A stretch of DNA of 64,000 nucleotides, taken from CAIZGX01 sp964385405. Its GTDB lineage: Bacteria; Bacteroidota; Bacteroidia; Flavobacteriales_D; Sanyastnellaceae. Both the position numbers and the translations under genes were made by a program. Position 1 is the first letter of the stretch, and each line of letters opens with the position of its first letter. The notes under the pieces were generated by a model. That model searched no databases, was not told where the DNA came from, and saw nothing but the letters and a program-made list of their open reading frames with translations. Location: the NCBI GenBank assembly GCA_964385405.1, contig CAYLOT010000008.1:42436-106435 (forward strand), given 5' to 3'. Positions 51,616-60,781 of this stretch are shown here, piece by piece.

Positions 51616-53277
51616 CTATTTTTTTTGAAGGGGAACCACTTGTATTCCAAATGAAGACTCAACTACAAAATAATATTGACCCGTAGGATGCGATGTTAGG
51701 TCGACATGATAAATAGCCCAAGGCTCGCTGTAATTGTAATCCCATTTGAAATATTTTATAGATTTACCACTATTATCGTACAGGTAATGATAGTTGCTTG
51801 TATCTGGGAAATTCCCTTCAATTCGAATTTCGAAACGCCCATCTGAAGGCTGTGGAAAAACCAAAACCGAACGTTCATTCGGCTGGTTGTAAATCTGGTT
51901 GGAAAGACTGACGAAAGCCTTCCAAAAATCAGGAATACCGTGACCCATTGAATCGTTCGGACTTGAATACAAGCTTGCGCTTTCCTCAATTGCGTTGAAT
52001 ATATCCATATTTGTTGCTGTTGGAAAAGCTTGCCAAAGGGCAGCAGCCATTCCTGCGATAATTGGAGAACTGAAAGACGTTCCATTCCCTCTTGAAATTG
52101 TGCTATCCATGGCCGCATAAACCGTTTGTCTTCCCATGGCTACAATATTCGGTTTCACATCGTTCAAACTCGGAGGACGATACCCCGAGAATGAAGCGTG
52201 ATTTCCGTTTAAATCTACCGCGCCTATACACAAAACATGTTCCGCATCCGATGGGGCTGTAATTACGCGCCAAGGATCATCGCCACTATTTCCAGCACTA
52301 TTTACGACAAGTGTTCCCTTAAGTGCACAAATTTCAGCGGCTTGTGTAATTCGCGTTGTACTTCCATTCATTTCTGAAGGCGAATAATTCATGTAATCTT
52401 CATCAAACAGCGAATATCCCAAGCTCGAATTAATGACATCGATTCCAATACTGTCCGCCCATTCTGCGGCCTGTATCCATGTATCTTCTTCCAAACGAAC
52501 TTCACGGTACACATCTTCGGTTTGAAACAAATAATAATTTGCCTCAACAGCTGATCCGTAAAGAGAATCCTTCATAATTCCAGCCATGTGGCTCAGTACC
52601 ATTGTACCGTGTGTCGAGGCATCAAACACATTGGGCGAATTGAAATTCAGAAAGTCATGCGTCTCAACTATTCTTCCATCCTCGAAAAGATGGGCCATGG
52701 CGGGCAAAACATCAGTAAACCTGAAACCGCCATCGAACACAGCTATATCCATTCCCTGTCCATTCAAACCGAGCTGATGCAGCAAATGTCCGTTTAACAT
52801 TTCTATTTGTCTAAAACTTGGACCGTACAAATCATCTGAAATCATCCCCTCCTCAGATTGCGTGCCTTTATGAGCTGAAACCTTCTCAAGCGGAATACTT
52901 GGCAAGGATTTTACCGCAAAAACAAAGGGTAGAGCTTCCACTTGTTGCTTCCATAAGGCTGCTATGGATGTATCTGCAAGTTCCACTGTTATTGAGTTGA
53001 ACCATTTGCTTTTCAACAAAAGACTGGCATTTCCAATTTGAAGCACCTGCTCTATGTAGTTTTTGTTAACTGGGATATCCAAAGAATCAAATCCTAAACC
53101 TGTTCTTAATCTCCGTTCTATAGCCTTGGAAGATAGAAATTGGGAAGGGTTCGACAGAGAAAATGGTGAATTTGATTTGTCTTTAAACTGAACAAAATAG
53201 GTATTGTAGGAAGACTGAGCGAAAGCTTGAACACCAACTAGAAAAGTAATTAATAATATCGCAGATCGTTTTTTCAT
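51616..53277 (-). CDS. Secreted subtilisin-family (S8) serine protease
   Basis: The 553-residue protein has a signal peptide (MKKRSAILLITFLVGVQAFAQ), a propeptide (~25-130), a subtilase domain (~150-460) and a C-terminal region resembling a T9SS type A domain (VLVFPQPSDGRFEIRI...QYYFVVESSFG). The triad is Asp182 (DIAVFDGGF), His223 (STHGTMVLSHMAG) and Ser401 (GTSFSSPIIAGM), with the oxyanion Asn330 (NSAGNSGDD). Second of three tightly spaced genes; it starts four bases after the MORN-like gene. Confidence 0.9.
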   Translation of the reverse strand: MKKRSAILLITFLVGVQAFAQSSYNTYFVQFKDKSNSPFSLSNPSQFLSSKAIERRLRTGLGFDSLDIPVNKNYIEQVLQIGNASLLLKSKWFNSITVELADTSIAALWKQQVEALPFVFAVKSLPSIPLEKVSAHKGTQSEEGMISDDLYGPSFRQIEMLNGHLLHQLGLNGQGMDIAVFDGGFRFTDVLPAMAHLFEDGRIVETHDFLNFNSPNVFDASTHGTMVLSHMAGIMKDSLYGSAVEANYYLFQTEDVYREVRLEEDTWIQAAEWADSIGIDVINSSLGYSLFDEDYMNYSPSEMNGSTTRITQAAEICALKGTLVVNSAGNSGDDPWRVITAPSDAEHVLCIGAVDLNGNHASFSGYRPPSLNDVKPNIVAMGRQTVYAAMDSTISRGNGTSFSSPIIAGMAAALWQAFPTATNMDIFNAIEESASLYSSPNDSMGHGIPDFWKAFVSLSNQIYNQPNERSVLVFPQPSDGRFEIRIEGNFPDTSNYHYLYDNSGKSIKYFKWDYNYSEPWAIYHVDLTSHPTGQYYFVVESSFGIQVVPLQKK

Positions 53278-53281
53278 GATG

Positions 53282-54349
53282 CTATTTTGTCTCCTTCAAT
53301 TTTCCATTTTCATAGACCTCCGTTTTTTCCAACTCTCCTGAAATTTTATAATACAAAACTTCACCGGACAATTGACCATTAACGTACTTGCCTTTTTGCT
53401 TAATCTGTGTGCCTTTAAGTTGCTCGCGAAACATTATTCCTTGTGCTACATCTTCGGCAGAAGCAGGAATTTGCTCATAAGTTCCCTTATCATAGTACTC
53501 GGCGAATGCTCCTTCCTTGTTATAATTCTTGTAGGTGTATTCAGATTGTGGAATACCTGAGTCATAATACGTTTGGAAAGTACCATTGGCATAATGTTTC
53601 TTTTCAATTTTATCGTTTTTAAACCAAATGGTGAGTTCTGGCAAACCCGTTTCCAAATAAAAATTCCAAGCCCCCTCGCGCATTCCATTTACAAACTTCC
53701 CCTCCTCTTTTTTCTTACCACTATCGTAGTTTACGACAATGTTTCCATCATAGATTCCGTTTTTATAACTTCCCTTCTTGCTTACTTTTCCTTCTACGGT
53801 ATATTCTGTGAATGGCCCATTCATTTTATCGTTCAGGAATATCATTTCATGCGAGACTTGACCATTCGCAAAATAAACTTTAGACTCGCCGTTCAGCATG
53901 TTGTCTTGGTAGTTTTCAAATCGAATTAATCTTCCTTCTGCGTCAAAGAATTCCCATAAGCCCTGCTTTTGTCGCTCCCACGTCTTCCCCACCTTCTTCC
54001 CAACATATCTACCTTTACTGTTAACTGTTTTCCCATCTGCATAGTAGTTCACAACATCGTTTATCGTTGTGTCTTGAATGTGATTTACGGTAGATTTCAG
54101 GTAACCCTTTTCGTTATAAAATTCGAAAACACCCGTAGGCACTCCATTTTTAAATGTCCCCTTGTAATACATAACCTTTGGATTCGACTTGTAAACTCTG
54201 ATCCAAACACCTTCCCTTTTGTTACTTGAATTGAAGGCGTTATAGTCTACACCGAAGGTGCCGCTGGGAAAAACAGTACCAGGGGCCTGTGCCGAAGCTA
54301 CAAGTAGATTAAGAGCAAATACGAAAACCAAGCTTAACCGCTTCAACAT
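53282..54349 (-). CDS. Secreted MORN/YwqK-like repeat protein
   Basis: The ~355-residue protein has a signal peptide (MLKRLSLVFVFALNLLVASAQA). It has about ten MORN-like repeats of the type GxYKNGxxxGxWxxYxxxG, for example KGTFKNGVPTGVFEFYNEKG and GKFVNGMREGAWNFYLETG. Such repeats occur in YwqK antitoxin-like and many surface proteins and give a beta-hairpin stack. The function is unknown. The first gene of a set with the subtilase and hydrolase. ATG 54349 starts the signal peptide; in-frame ATGs at 54358 and 54379 are possible. Confidence 0.82.
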   Translation of the reverse strand: MLKRLSLVFVFALNLLVASAQAPGTVFPSGTFGVDYNAFNSSNKREGVWIRVYKSNPKVMYYKGTFKNGVPTGVFEFYNEKGYLKSTVNHIQDTTINDVVNYYADGKTVNSKGRYVGKKVGKTWERQKQGLWEFFDAEGRLIRFENYQDNMLNGESKVYFANGQVSHEMIFLNDKMNGPFTEYTVEGKVSKKGSYKNGIYDGNIVVNYDSGKKKEEGKFVNGMREGAWNFYLETGLPELTIWFKNDKIEKKHYANGTFQTYYDSGIPQSEYTYKNYNKEGAFAEYYDKGTYEQIPASAEDVAQGIMFREQLKGTQIKQKGKYVNGQLSGEVLYYKISGELEKTEVYENGKLKETK

Positions 54350-54457
54350 ATCAATCATATCGAAAAAATTAGATTTCATTCACAACGGAAAATTAGGCCA
54401 AAACATTATATGTACGTTTTAATTCAAAAATCATTTTCAACAGGAAATGAGATTCAC

Positions 54458-54465
54458 TAATTTTG
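54458..54465 (+). promoter_or_regulatory. -7 element of the mdh promoter
   Basis: TAATTTTG (perfect TAnnTTTG), 19 bases before the mdh ATG. The expected -33 position reads TTC rather than TTG. Confidence 0.6.
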
Positions 54466-54484
54466 CAGTCTAAAAATTGAAACC

Positions 54485-55420
54485 ATGAAAGTAACCGTAG
54501 TTGGAGCTGGTAATGTTGGCGCAACCTGTGCCGATGTATTAGCGCATCGTGAAATTGCCAACGAAATTGTTTTGTTGGACATTAAGCCTGGCTTTGCAGA
54601 AGGAAAGGCTCTTGATATTTGGCAGACCGCACCCATTAACCTTTACGACAGCCGAACTGTAGGAAGCACCAATGATTACGCGGCTACTGCGAACTCTGAT
54701 GTTGTAGTAATTACAAGTGGTTTACCAAGAAAACCAGGTATGAGTCGTGACGATTTGATTGCGACTAATGCGGGAATCGTTAAAAGCGTTACTGAGAATA
54801 TTGTAAAGCATTCTCCAAACGCGATCATCGTTATTGTTTCGAATCCGCTTGATGTAATGACATATTGCGCTTACCTAACTGCAAAAGTTGACAGCAAAAA
54901 AGTATTTGGAATGGCTGGTATCTTAGATACAGCACGTTACCGCGCATTCATCGCATCTGAATTGAATTGTTCTCCAAAAGACATCCAAGCCGTATTAATG
55001 GGTGGTCATGGAGACACTATGGTTCCACTTCCACGCTACACAACCGTTGGTGGAATTCCTGTAACAGAATTAATTTCTGAAGAAAAATTAAACGCAATCG
55101 TTGAGCGCACAAAAACGGGCGGTGGCGAAATCGTTAATCTTTTGGGAACTTCTGCTTGGTATGCACCTGGAGCAGCTGCAGCTCAAATGGTGGAAGCCAT
55201 TGTTCGCGATCAAAAAAGAATCTTCCCTGTTTGCGCTTTATTGAACGGCGAATACGGAATGAAAGATATCTATTTGGGCGTTCCTGTTAAATTAGGTAAA
55301 AACGGAATCGAACAAATTATCGAATTGCAATTGAACGACGCTGAAAAAGAGTTGTTGAACAATTCAGCCACTTCTGTTAAGGAAGTAATGAATGTTTTAG
55401 ATTCAATGAATTTATTCTAA
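54485..55420 (+). CDS. mdh: Malate dehydrogenase (LDH-like)
   Basis: Mdh is the NAD-dependent TCA-cycle enzyme. The 311-residue protein has the Rossmann motif VVGAGNVGATCA, the specificity loop SGLPRKPGMSRDDL with the substrate arginines, and the catalytic histidine in GGHGDTMVPL. It is monocistronic with its own promoter and terminator, and unlinked to sucC elsewhere in the window. Confidence 0.97.
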   Translation: MKVTVVGAGNVGATCADVLAHREIANEIVLLDIKPGFAEGKALDIWQTAPINLYDSRTVGSTNDYAATANSDVVVITSGLPRKPGMSRDDLIATNAGIVKSVTENIVKHSPNAIIVIVSNPLDVMTYCAYLTAKVDSKKVFGMAGILDTARYRAFIASELNCSPKDIQAVLMGGHGDTMVPLPRYTTVGGIPVTELISEEKLNAIVERTKTGGGEIVNLLGTSAWYAPGAAAAQMVEAIVRDQKRIFPVCALLNGEYGMKDIYLGVPVKLGKNGIEQIIELQLNDAEKELLNNSATSVKEVMNVLDSMNLF

Positions 55421-55443
55421 ATTATATTGTATTGAAATGAAGA

Positions 55444-55471
55444 CAGCACCAAAGGGTGCTGTTTTTTTTTT
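55444..55471 (+). terminator. Terminator of mdh
   Basis: Stem CAGCACC/GGTGCTG (55444-55450 with 55455-55461) followed by ten T residues, at the end of mdh and facing the convergent membrane-protein gene. Confidence 0.92.
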
Positions 55472-55473
55472 GC

Positions 55474-56946
55474 TTATTTCTTTCGATATAGCCTTACGTA
55501 AAAAGGCATGTCGTTCAAAGGACGATATTCCTTTTTCGGACGAAACTCTTTCAAGAAGACCAATGTGGTGTCTTCATTCAAGTGCTCTATTGGGGTATTC
55601 TCTTCATTCGGTCCATAATGTCCATCCCAAACAATTAAGTCTCCCTTTTGTGCATATTTGAACGATCTAAGCTGGTTCATTTTAGTATAGTCGAACGGGT
55701 CTCTCTCGAGAGCAAGTGAAACATAGGAGTGACCAGCAAACACGCAACCATTAGTTGTAACTCCTTCAGCGTCCATCCAAACTTTCATCTCATTCAAAAC
55801 AGCCTCTTCAATTCCATATTCAACCGGAGCGCCAACAGCTCCAAGAATAAGGGTGTTGGTTCCAACTGCTGTTCCGCACAAGACAACTATTAATATCGAA
55901 AGAGTCTTCCATGATCCGATCGTTTTTCTACTATCGAGGAATTTATTCAGCTCAATTAGAGCTAAAAGTACCATCGGGGCAGCAACAACAAACATAACCC
56001 TTAAGAGGCCTAAACTTGCCCACATGCCCTGCCACCAGAGAACGGTATGCGCCATGAAATATCCCCAGAAGGAGCCCAATACAATCCAAAATATAACTTG
56101 ATGCTTTAAAATGAAATTCTTTGAACCTTCTGCCATATCCGAAGTTTTCCAGTCGACTTTAAATCTACTTACTATTGTGTGAGCATTCAACCATGTAGAT
56201 TTCAACAAGAATAAAAAACCTAATCCAAAAACAGGAATTGCCCAGATAAAGAAATGAAAGAAGCTCCCGCTTCCGTAGGAAGTTATCTCAGTATTCACAT
56301 ATGGATTAGAGTCGAATATCCACAACGGAATTCCTGTGTACCAAAACCCAACAGCATTCATCACGAACGACCCTATGAATAAGAGAGGTATGAATTTCCA
56401 ACGACGTGTGAAGAAGAAAAATAGGACTGCAACTCCCAGAATCACAAATCCTTCACTTCGTGCAAAGGGCATAAAGCTTAAGACAAGGGCACCAAGAAAG
56501 AACTTTCCGCGCAAACTCCAATGAATGAATAAAATAAGGAACAAAGCGCAGATAATTTCTGTTAATGAAGAAACTGCATTATCGAACACTACCGGGCAGC
56601 TAAAGAACAAGAGGGGCGCCAACCAAGATCTTTTCAAATCAAGTTGGTTCGCTATTTTGAATACAAGAAACGCCTCAAAAAATATCAACGCAAGATTAGT
56701 CCAGATAACCGCCTGTAAGCCTATTTGAGCAGCGGGTGAAAATAAAACAGTGAACACCGGTTTTCCCCATTGATTTAAAAGAAGGTCATGGTGAATCCAC
56801 GAATACCTCGACATTTGATAATGCGTAAATGTATCTGCACCGCCATTCACACCGTTTGCAAACAGCACGAGCAAAACATAGAAAACACCCGCAATTGTAA
56901 ATACTTTACCCTGGGGTTTGCCCCAAAAACGCTGAAGCACATCCAT
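55474..56946 (-). CDS. GT-C-like polytopic membrane protein
   Basis: The 490-residue protein has about ten transmembrane helices and a C-terminal soluble domain (~390-490). The pattern TFTHYQMSRYSWIHHDLLLNQWGKPVF in the first extracytoplasmic loop, the charged cytoplasmic loops and the later conserved ARSEG resemble dolichyl-phosphate-mannose-type GT-C transferases. The assignment is by layout only. Its ATG shares one base with the carA stop (TAATG), so the two are translationally coupled, although the functions seem unrelated. Confidence 0.75.
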   Translation of the reverse strand: MDVLQRFWGKPQGKVFTIAGVFYVLLVLFANGVNGGADTFTHYQMSRYSWIHHDLLLNQWGKPVFTVLFSPAAQIGLQAVIWTNLALIFFEAFLVFKIANQLDLKRSWLAPLLFFSCPVVFDNAVSSLTEIICALFLILFIHWSLRGKFFLGALVLSFMPFARSEGFVILGVAVLFFFFTRRWKFIPLLFIGSFVMNAVGFWYTGIPLWIFDSNPYVNTEITSYGSGSFFHFFIWAIPVFGLGFLFLLKSTWLNAHTIVSRFKVDWKTSDMAEGSKNFILKHQVIFWIVLGSFWGYFMAHTVLWWQGMWASLGLLRVMFVVAAPMVLLALIELNKFLDSRKTIGSWKTLSILIVVLCGTAVGTNTLILGAVGAPVEYGIEEAVLNEMKVWMDAEGVTTNGCVFAGHSYVSLALERDPFDYTKMNQLRSFKYAQKGDLIVWDGHYGPNEENTPIEHLNEDTTLVFLKEFRPKKEYRPLNDMPFYVRLYRKK

Positions 56947-58058
56947 TAGGCTTCTACGAGAGAGGATTTAATATTCGTAATAAAATCGTCAAATAAATAA
57001 CGAGAATCATGTGGACCCGCGCTTGCTTCCGGGTGGTATTGCACAGAGAAAACAGGCTTGGATTTCAATCGAATACCAGCGACAGTATTGTCATTTAAAT
57101 GAACATGTGTAATCTCTACATCTGGGTTATTTGCGATACTTTCTCTTGAAATTACAAAACCATGATTTTGACTTGTGATTTCTCCCTTTCCAGTTATAAT
57201 ATTTTTGACGGGGTGATTCACACCGCGATGTCCATTGAACATCTTCTCCGTTTTTAAACCTTGGCTTAAGCCTATCAGTTGATGCCCCAAGCAAATTCCA
57301 AAGCATGGAATACCAGTCTCAACAATCTCTGCTGTAAGCCCGATAGTATAGGGCATTGCCGATGGGTCTCCTGGGCCGTTTGAGAACATAACTCCATTTG
57401 GCGACCACGCCATTATTTCTTCTAGAGTTACATTTAATGGAAATACTTTTAAAAACGCACCTCGTTCCACCAAGCAGCGAAGTATGTTCAACTTAACACC
57501 GAAATCAAGTACTGCAATCTTTATCTCTGCATTTGGATTACCATATTCGAAAGCTTCACTGCAAGCCACTTTTGAAGCCAACTCTAATCCATCCATGTTT
57601 GGAGCTTCTTCTAACTTGGCCTTAAGCAAATCAATATCTAAAATTTCTGTTGAAATAATGCAATTCATTGCTCCATTCTTACGAATGTGTCTAACCAATG
57701 CTCGGGTATCTAAATCGCATATTCCAACAACATGATCTCTTACCAGATAATCTTGCAAGGTGCCTGCCCCGCCAGCGCGGCTGGCAACATCGGAGAATTT
57801 CTTAATAATTATTCCAGAGACTTGACATTTCAGCGACTCCACTTCATTGGCATGCACTCCATAATTCCCAACATGGGACGTTGCCATAACTAGACACTGG
57901 CCGAAATATGACGGGTCAGTAAAAACTTCTTGATAGCCGGTCATTGCTGTATTGAAAGCAATTTCGCCAGTTGTAGTACCTTTCGCACCACAACTTTGAC
58001 CATAAAAAACGGTACCGTCTTGGAGGAGCAGTACCGCGGTTATAGATTCTTTTCTCAT
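56946..58058 (-). CDS. carA: Carbamoyl-phosphate synthase, small (glutaminase) subunit
   Basis: CarA hydrolyses glutamine and passes ammonia to CarB for arginine and pyrimidine synthesis. The 370-residue protein shows FNTAMTGYQEVFTDPSY, VGICDLDTRALVRHIRKNG and the class-I amidotransferase triad: Cys in CFGICLGHQL and His/Glu in YHPEASAGPHDSRYLF. carB is not in the window. It follows the L17 gene but is separated by a terminator and has its own promoter. Confidence 0.96.
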   Translation of the reverse strand: MRKESITAVLLLQDGTVFYGQSCGAKGTTTGEIAFNTAMTGYQEVFTDPSYFGQCLVMATSHVGNYGVHANEVESLKCQVSGIIIKKFSDVASRAGGAGTLQDYLVRDHVVGICDLDTRALVRHIRKNGAMNCIISTEILDIDLLKAKLEEAPNMDGLELASKVACSEAFEYGNPNAEIKIAVLDFGVKLNILRCLVERGAFLKVFPLNVTLEEIMAWSPNGVMFSNGPGDPSAMPYTIGLTAEIVETGIPCFGICLGHQLIGLSQGLKTEKMFNGHRGVNHPVKNIITGKGEITSQNHGFVISRESIANNPDVEITHVHLNDNTVAGIRLKSKPVFSVQYHPEASAGPHDSRYLFDDFITNIKSSLVEA

Positions 58059-58065
58059 TAAAGTA

Positions 58066-58073
58066 CAAAGTTA
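58066..58073 (-). promoter_or_regulatory. -7 element of the carA promoter
   Basis: The minus strand reads TAACTTTG (perfect), seven bases before the carA ATG. The expected -33 TTG was not found at the usual spacing. Confidence 0.55.
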
Positions 58074-58116
58074 GACTTTTTCAAATGAAAATGAATTTGA
58101 ACTTTTCAACAAAATT

Positions 58117-58146
58117 AAAAAAGGGAGCAATTAATTGCTCCCTTTT
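58117..58146 (-). terminator. Terminator of the ribosomal-protein/rpoA operon
   Basis: A near-perfect palindrome AAAAGGGAGC...GCTCCCTTTT (AATTAATT at the centre), just after rplQ; AT runs allow termination on the minus strand. Confidence 0.9.
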
Positions 58147-58165
58147 CTAATAAGTTATTCAGAGT

Positions 58166-58702
58166 TTATTCTGCTGAAGCAGAATCATCTTTTTTCTTTC
58201 TTGTCTTTTTTGGCTTCGCCTCTGCCTCTGGAGAATCTATCACATCTGATGAAGCTTCAACTACAACATCATCTGTTTTCTTAGCTGCACCGCGACGTGT
58301 ACGCTTCTTGGCAGTTGCCTTCTCCGCCTCTTTTCCGTAAATGGTGTTGAAGTCAACTAACTCCATCATACACATTTCAGCGTTGTCTCCTTGACGGAAA
58401 CCAGTACGAACGATACGTGTATATCCACCTGGACGAGAAGCGATTTGAGGAGCAACAGTGCGAAACAATTCTGTCACAGCCTCTTTGTTCTTCAAATAAC
58501 TGAATACAGTTCTTCTGTTGTGAGTACTGTCAGCCTTCGACTTTGTAAGAAGAGGTTCAACATACTTACGAAGAGCTTTTGCCTTAGCAAGAGTCGTATT
58601 AATTCGCTTATGCTCGATAAGTGAGTTAGCCATGTTAGCTAGCATTGCACGACGGTGTTCTGCCTTTCTTCCTAAATGGTTATTCGTTTTTCCGTGTCTC
58701 AT
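58166..58702 (-). CDS. rplQ: 50S ribosomal protein bL17 with extended C-terminus
   Basis: bL17 has the usual start MRHGKTNNHLGRKAEHRRAMLANMA and the core RKYVEPLLTKSK...GGYTRIVRTGFRQGDNAEMCMMELV (family form). The 178-residue length exceeds the ~127 of E. coli by a charged tail (residues ~128-178, AKKRTRRGAAKK..., KPKKTRKKKDD), common in Bacteroidota. Last gene of the supercluster in this window. Confidence 0.96.
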   Translation of the reverse strand: MRHGKTNNHLGRKAEHRRAMLANMANSLIEHKRINTTLAKAKALRKYVEPLLTKSKADSTHNRRTVFSYLKNKEAVTELFRTVAPQIASRPGGYTRIVRTGFRQGDNAEMCMMELVDFNTIYGKEAEKATAKKRTRRGAAKKTDDVVVEASSDVIDSPEAEAKPKKTRKKKDDSASAE

Positions 58703-58736
58703 AATTTTACTTTCTTCTACTGCTCACCAGCAGGGG

Positions 58737-59729
58737 TTAATCTCTATCCAATTTATACTTTGCCACATTCATTCCGAAGTGCAAACCTTTGCTCTCAACC
58801 AACTCTTCCAATTCCGTTAATGATTTCTTTCCGAAGTTACGGAACTTCAACAAGTCATTCTTGTTGAACGAAACCAAGTCTCCTAACGTTTCGATATCAG
58901 CTGCCTTCAAGCAATTCAAGGCACGAACACTCAAGTCCATGTCGACCAATTTGGTCTTCAACAACTGGCGCATGTGTAAAGAACTCTCATCGAACTCTTC
59001 TACTTCACGTTTGATTTCCGTTTCAAGAGTAATACGCTCATCACTGAACAACATAAAATGGTGAATCAGGATTTTCGCAGCTTCTTGAAGAGCATTCTTA
59101 GGTGTAATTGAACCATCACCTTGAATTTCGAGAATTAATTTTTCATAGTCAGTCTTTTGCTCAACACGGAAATTCTCAACTGAATATTTCACGTTACGTA
59201 TAGGCGTAAAGATTGAATCAATGAAAATAGTTCCCACTGGAGCACTTGACGTTTTGTTTTCTTCAGCGGGTCTGTAACCACGGCCCATTCCGATTGCAAG
59301 GTCGATACGAAGCTTAACTTTGGGCTCCATGTTGCAGATCACTAAATCTGGATTCAATACTTGAAACGCAGAAGTGAAATTACTGATATCACCGGCCTTG
59401 AATTGTTCTTGACCATTGATACTTATAGAAACTTTTTCGTAATCCGTTCCTTCAATTTGTCGCTTGAAACGAACTTGCTTCAAGTTAAGGATGATTTCTG
59501 TAACATCTTCAACTACTCCCTTGATAGAAGAAAACTCGTGATCCACTCCTTCAATTTTTATTGAAGTAATTGCAAAACCTTCCAGGGAAGAAAGAAGGAT
59601 ACGACGTAATGCGTTTCCAATCGTTATTCCGAATCCTGGTTCTAAAGGACGAAATTCGAAAGTACCTGTAAAGTCATTGCTTTCTAGCATTACGACTTTG
59701 TCCGGTTTTACGAAATCTAATATAGCCAT
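58737..59729 (-). CDS. rpoA: DNA-directed RNA polymerase, alpha subunit
   Basis: RpoA, 330 residues, has an N-terminal assembly domain with FRPLEPGFGITIGNALRRILLSSLEG and a C-terminal alphaCTD (ELDLSVRALNCLKAADIETLGDLV...LLKFRNFGKKSLTELEELVESKG). The layout is canonical. It sits between rpsD and rplQ in the conserved order. Confidence 0.97.
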   Translation of the reverse strand: MAILDFVKPDKVVMLESNDFTGTFEFRPLEPGFGITIGNALRRILLSSLEGFAITSIKIEGVDHEFSSIKGVVEDVTEIILNLKQVRFKRQIEGTDYEKVSISINGQEQFKAGDISNFTSAFQVLNPDLVICNMEPKVKLRIDLAIGMGRGYRPAEENKTSSAPVGTIFIDSIFTPIRNVKYSVENFRVEQKTDYEKLILEIQGDGSITPKNALQEAAKILIHHFMLFSDERITLETEIKREVEEFDESSLHMRQLLKTKLVDMDLSVRALNCLKAADIETLGDLVSFNKNDLLKFRNFGKKSLTELEELVESKGLHFGMNVAKYKLDRD

Positions 59730-59751
59730 TGAGTTGAGTTTAAATTAAGGA

Positions 59752-60354
59752 TTATTTAGAGTACAATTCGACGATTAACTGTTCGCGAATGTTTTCTGGA
59801 ATTTGAACACGCTCTGGGTATTTCATGAATACACCTTCTTTGTTTGAATCGTTCCAAGCCAACCAATCGAAATTTTTACGAGTAGCTAAAGCCATAGTAA
59901 TTGACTCTAAAGACTTTGATTTTTCCCGAACCGAAACACGATCTCCTGGGCGGAGTTGGTAAGAAGGAATGTTTACGACATTACCATTTACCATGATGTG
60001 ATTGTGAGAAACGAGTTGTCTAGCACCGCTACGCTTTGTAGCTATACCAAGACGGAATACAGTATTGTCTAGGCGAGCTTCGCACAGAGCCAATAAAATT
60101 TCCCCTGTTACACCTGGTCGAGCAGAAGCTTTTTTGTACAAGTTGGAAAACTGACGTTCTAGGATTCCATATGTATACTTCGCTTTTTGCTTTTCAGTTA
60201 ACTGAATAGAATATTCGCTTTGTTTTGCACGACGCTTGTTCGGACCATGTTGTCCGGGTGGGTAATTGCGTTTCTCTAGTCCTTTGTCAGGTCCGTAAAT
60301 TGCCTCACGAAACTTTCGCGCAATCTTTGTTTTTGGGCCAATGTATCTTGCCAT
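59752..60354 (-). CDS. rpsD: 30S ribosomal protein uS4
   Basis: The 200-residue uS4 starts MARYIGPKTKIARKFRE, has the S4 RNA-binding domain (RLDNTVFRLGIATKRSGARQLVSHNHIMVNG region) and ends RVQIPENIREQLIVELYSK. The N-terminal cysteines of zinc-binding S4 variants are absent, so this is the zinc-free type. The rRNA primary-binding protein can also repress its own operon in other bacteria; no such site was identified here. Confidence 0.96.
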   Translation of the reverse strand: MARYIGPKTKIARKFREAIYGPDKGLEKRNYPPGQHGPNKRRAKQSEYSIQLTEKQKAKYTYGILERQFSNLYKKASARPGVTGEILLALCEARLDNTVFRLGIATKRSGARQLVSHNHIMVNGNVVNIPSYQLRPGDRVSVREKSKSLESITMALATRKNFDWLAWNDSNKEGVFMKYPERVQIPENIREQLIVELYSK

Positions 60355-60372
60355 TTCTTTTTCTTCTAAAAA

Positions 60373-60759
60373 TTAGATTCTTCTTGCTTTTGGTGGGCGA
60401 CAACCGTTGTGAGGAAGTGGAGTCGTATCAACGATTTCCAAAACTTCAATTCCAACTGTGTTAATGGTACGGATAGCAGATTCTCTACCTGCACCTGGTC
60501 CTTTAACGAACACCTTCACCTTTCTCAAACCAAGGTCATGAGCTTCTTTTCCACATTGCTCTGCAGCCATTTGAGCGGCGTAAGGAGTGTTCTTTTTAGA
60601 ACCACGGAAACCCATTTTACCTGCAGATGACCACGAGATCACCTGACCAGAGTTATTGGTTAAACTGATGATGATGTTGTTGAACGTGGATTGAATATGG
60701 GCTTGTCCCATAGCTTCCACCACCACATTTTTCTTTTTCTTTTTTTCTACTTTGGCCAT
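60373..60759 (-). CDS. rpsK: 30S ribosomal protein uS11
   Basis: The 128-residue uS11 shows AHIQSTFNNIIISLTN, GFRGSKKNTPYAAQMAAEQCGK, VKGPGAGRESAIRTIN and NGCRPPKARRI near the C-terminus, all canonical. The N-terminus is Lys-rich (MAKVEKKKKKNVVVEA). Confidence 0.97.
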   Translation of the reverse strand: MAKVEKKKKKNVVVEAMGQAHIQSTFNNIIISLTNNSGQVISWSSAGKMGFRGSKKNTPYAAQMAAEQCGKEAHDLGLRKVKVFVKGPGAGRESAIRTINTVGIEVLEIVDTTPLPHNGCRPPKARRI

Positions 60760-60781
60760 TTCTCTTGCCTTAGCTTATTGA

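Noticed and set aside
53282..53300. AAGGAG before the subtilase start as a Shine-Dalgarno sequence
   Set aside because: It is part of the MORN-like gene's coding end (KETK) and lies 13 bases from the ATG, too far for normal pairing.
53282..54349. MORN-like protein as a YwqK antitoxin
   Set aside because: It carries a signal peptide and is not next to a toxin; the repeat type alone does not show antitoxin function.
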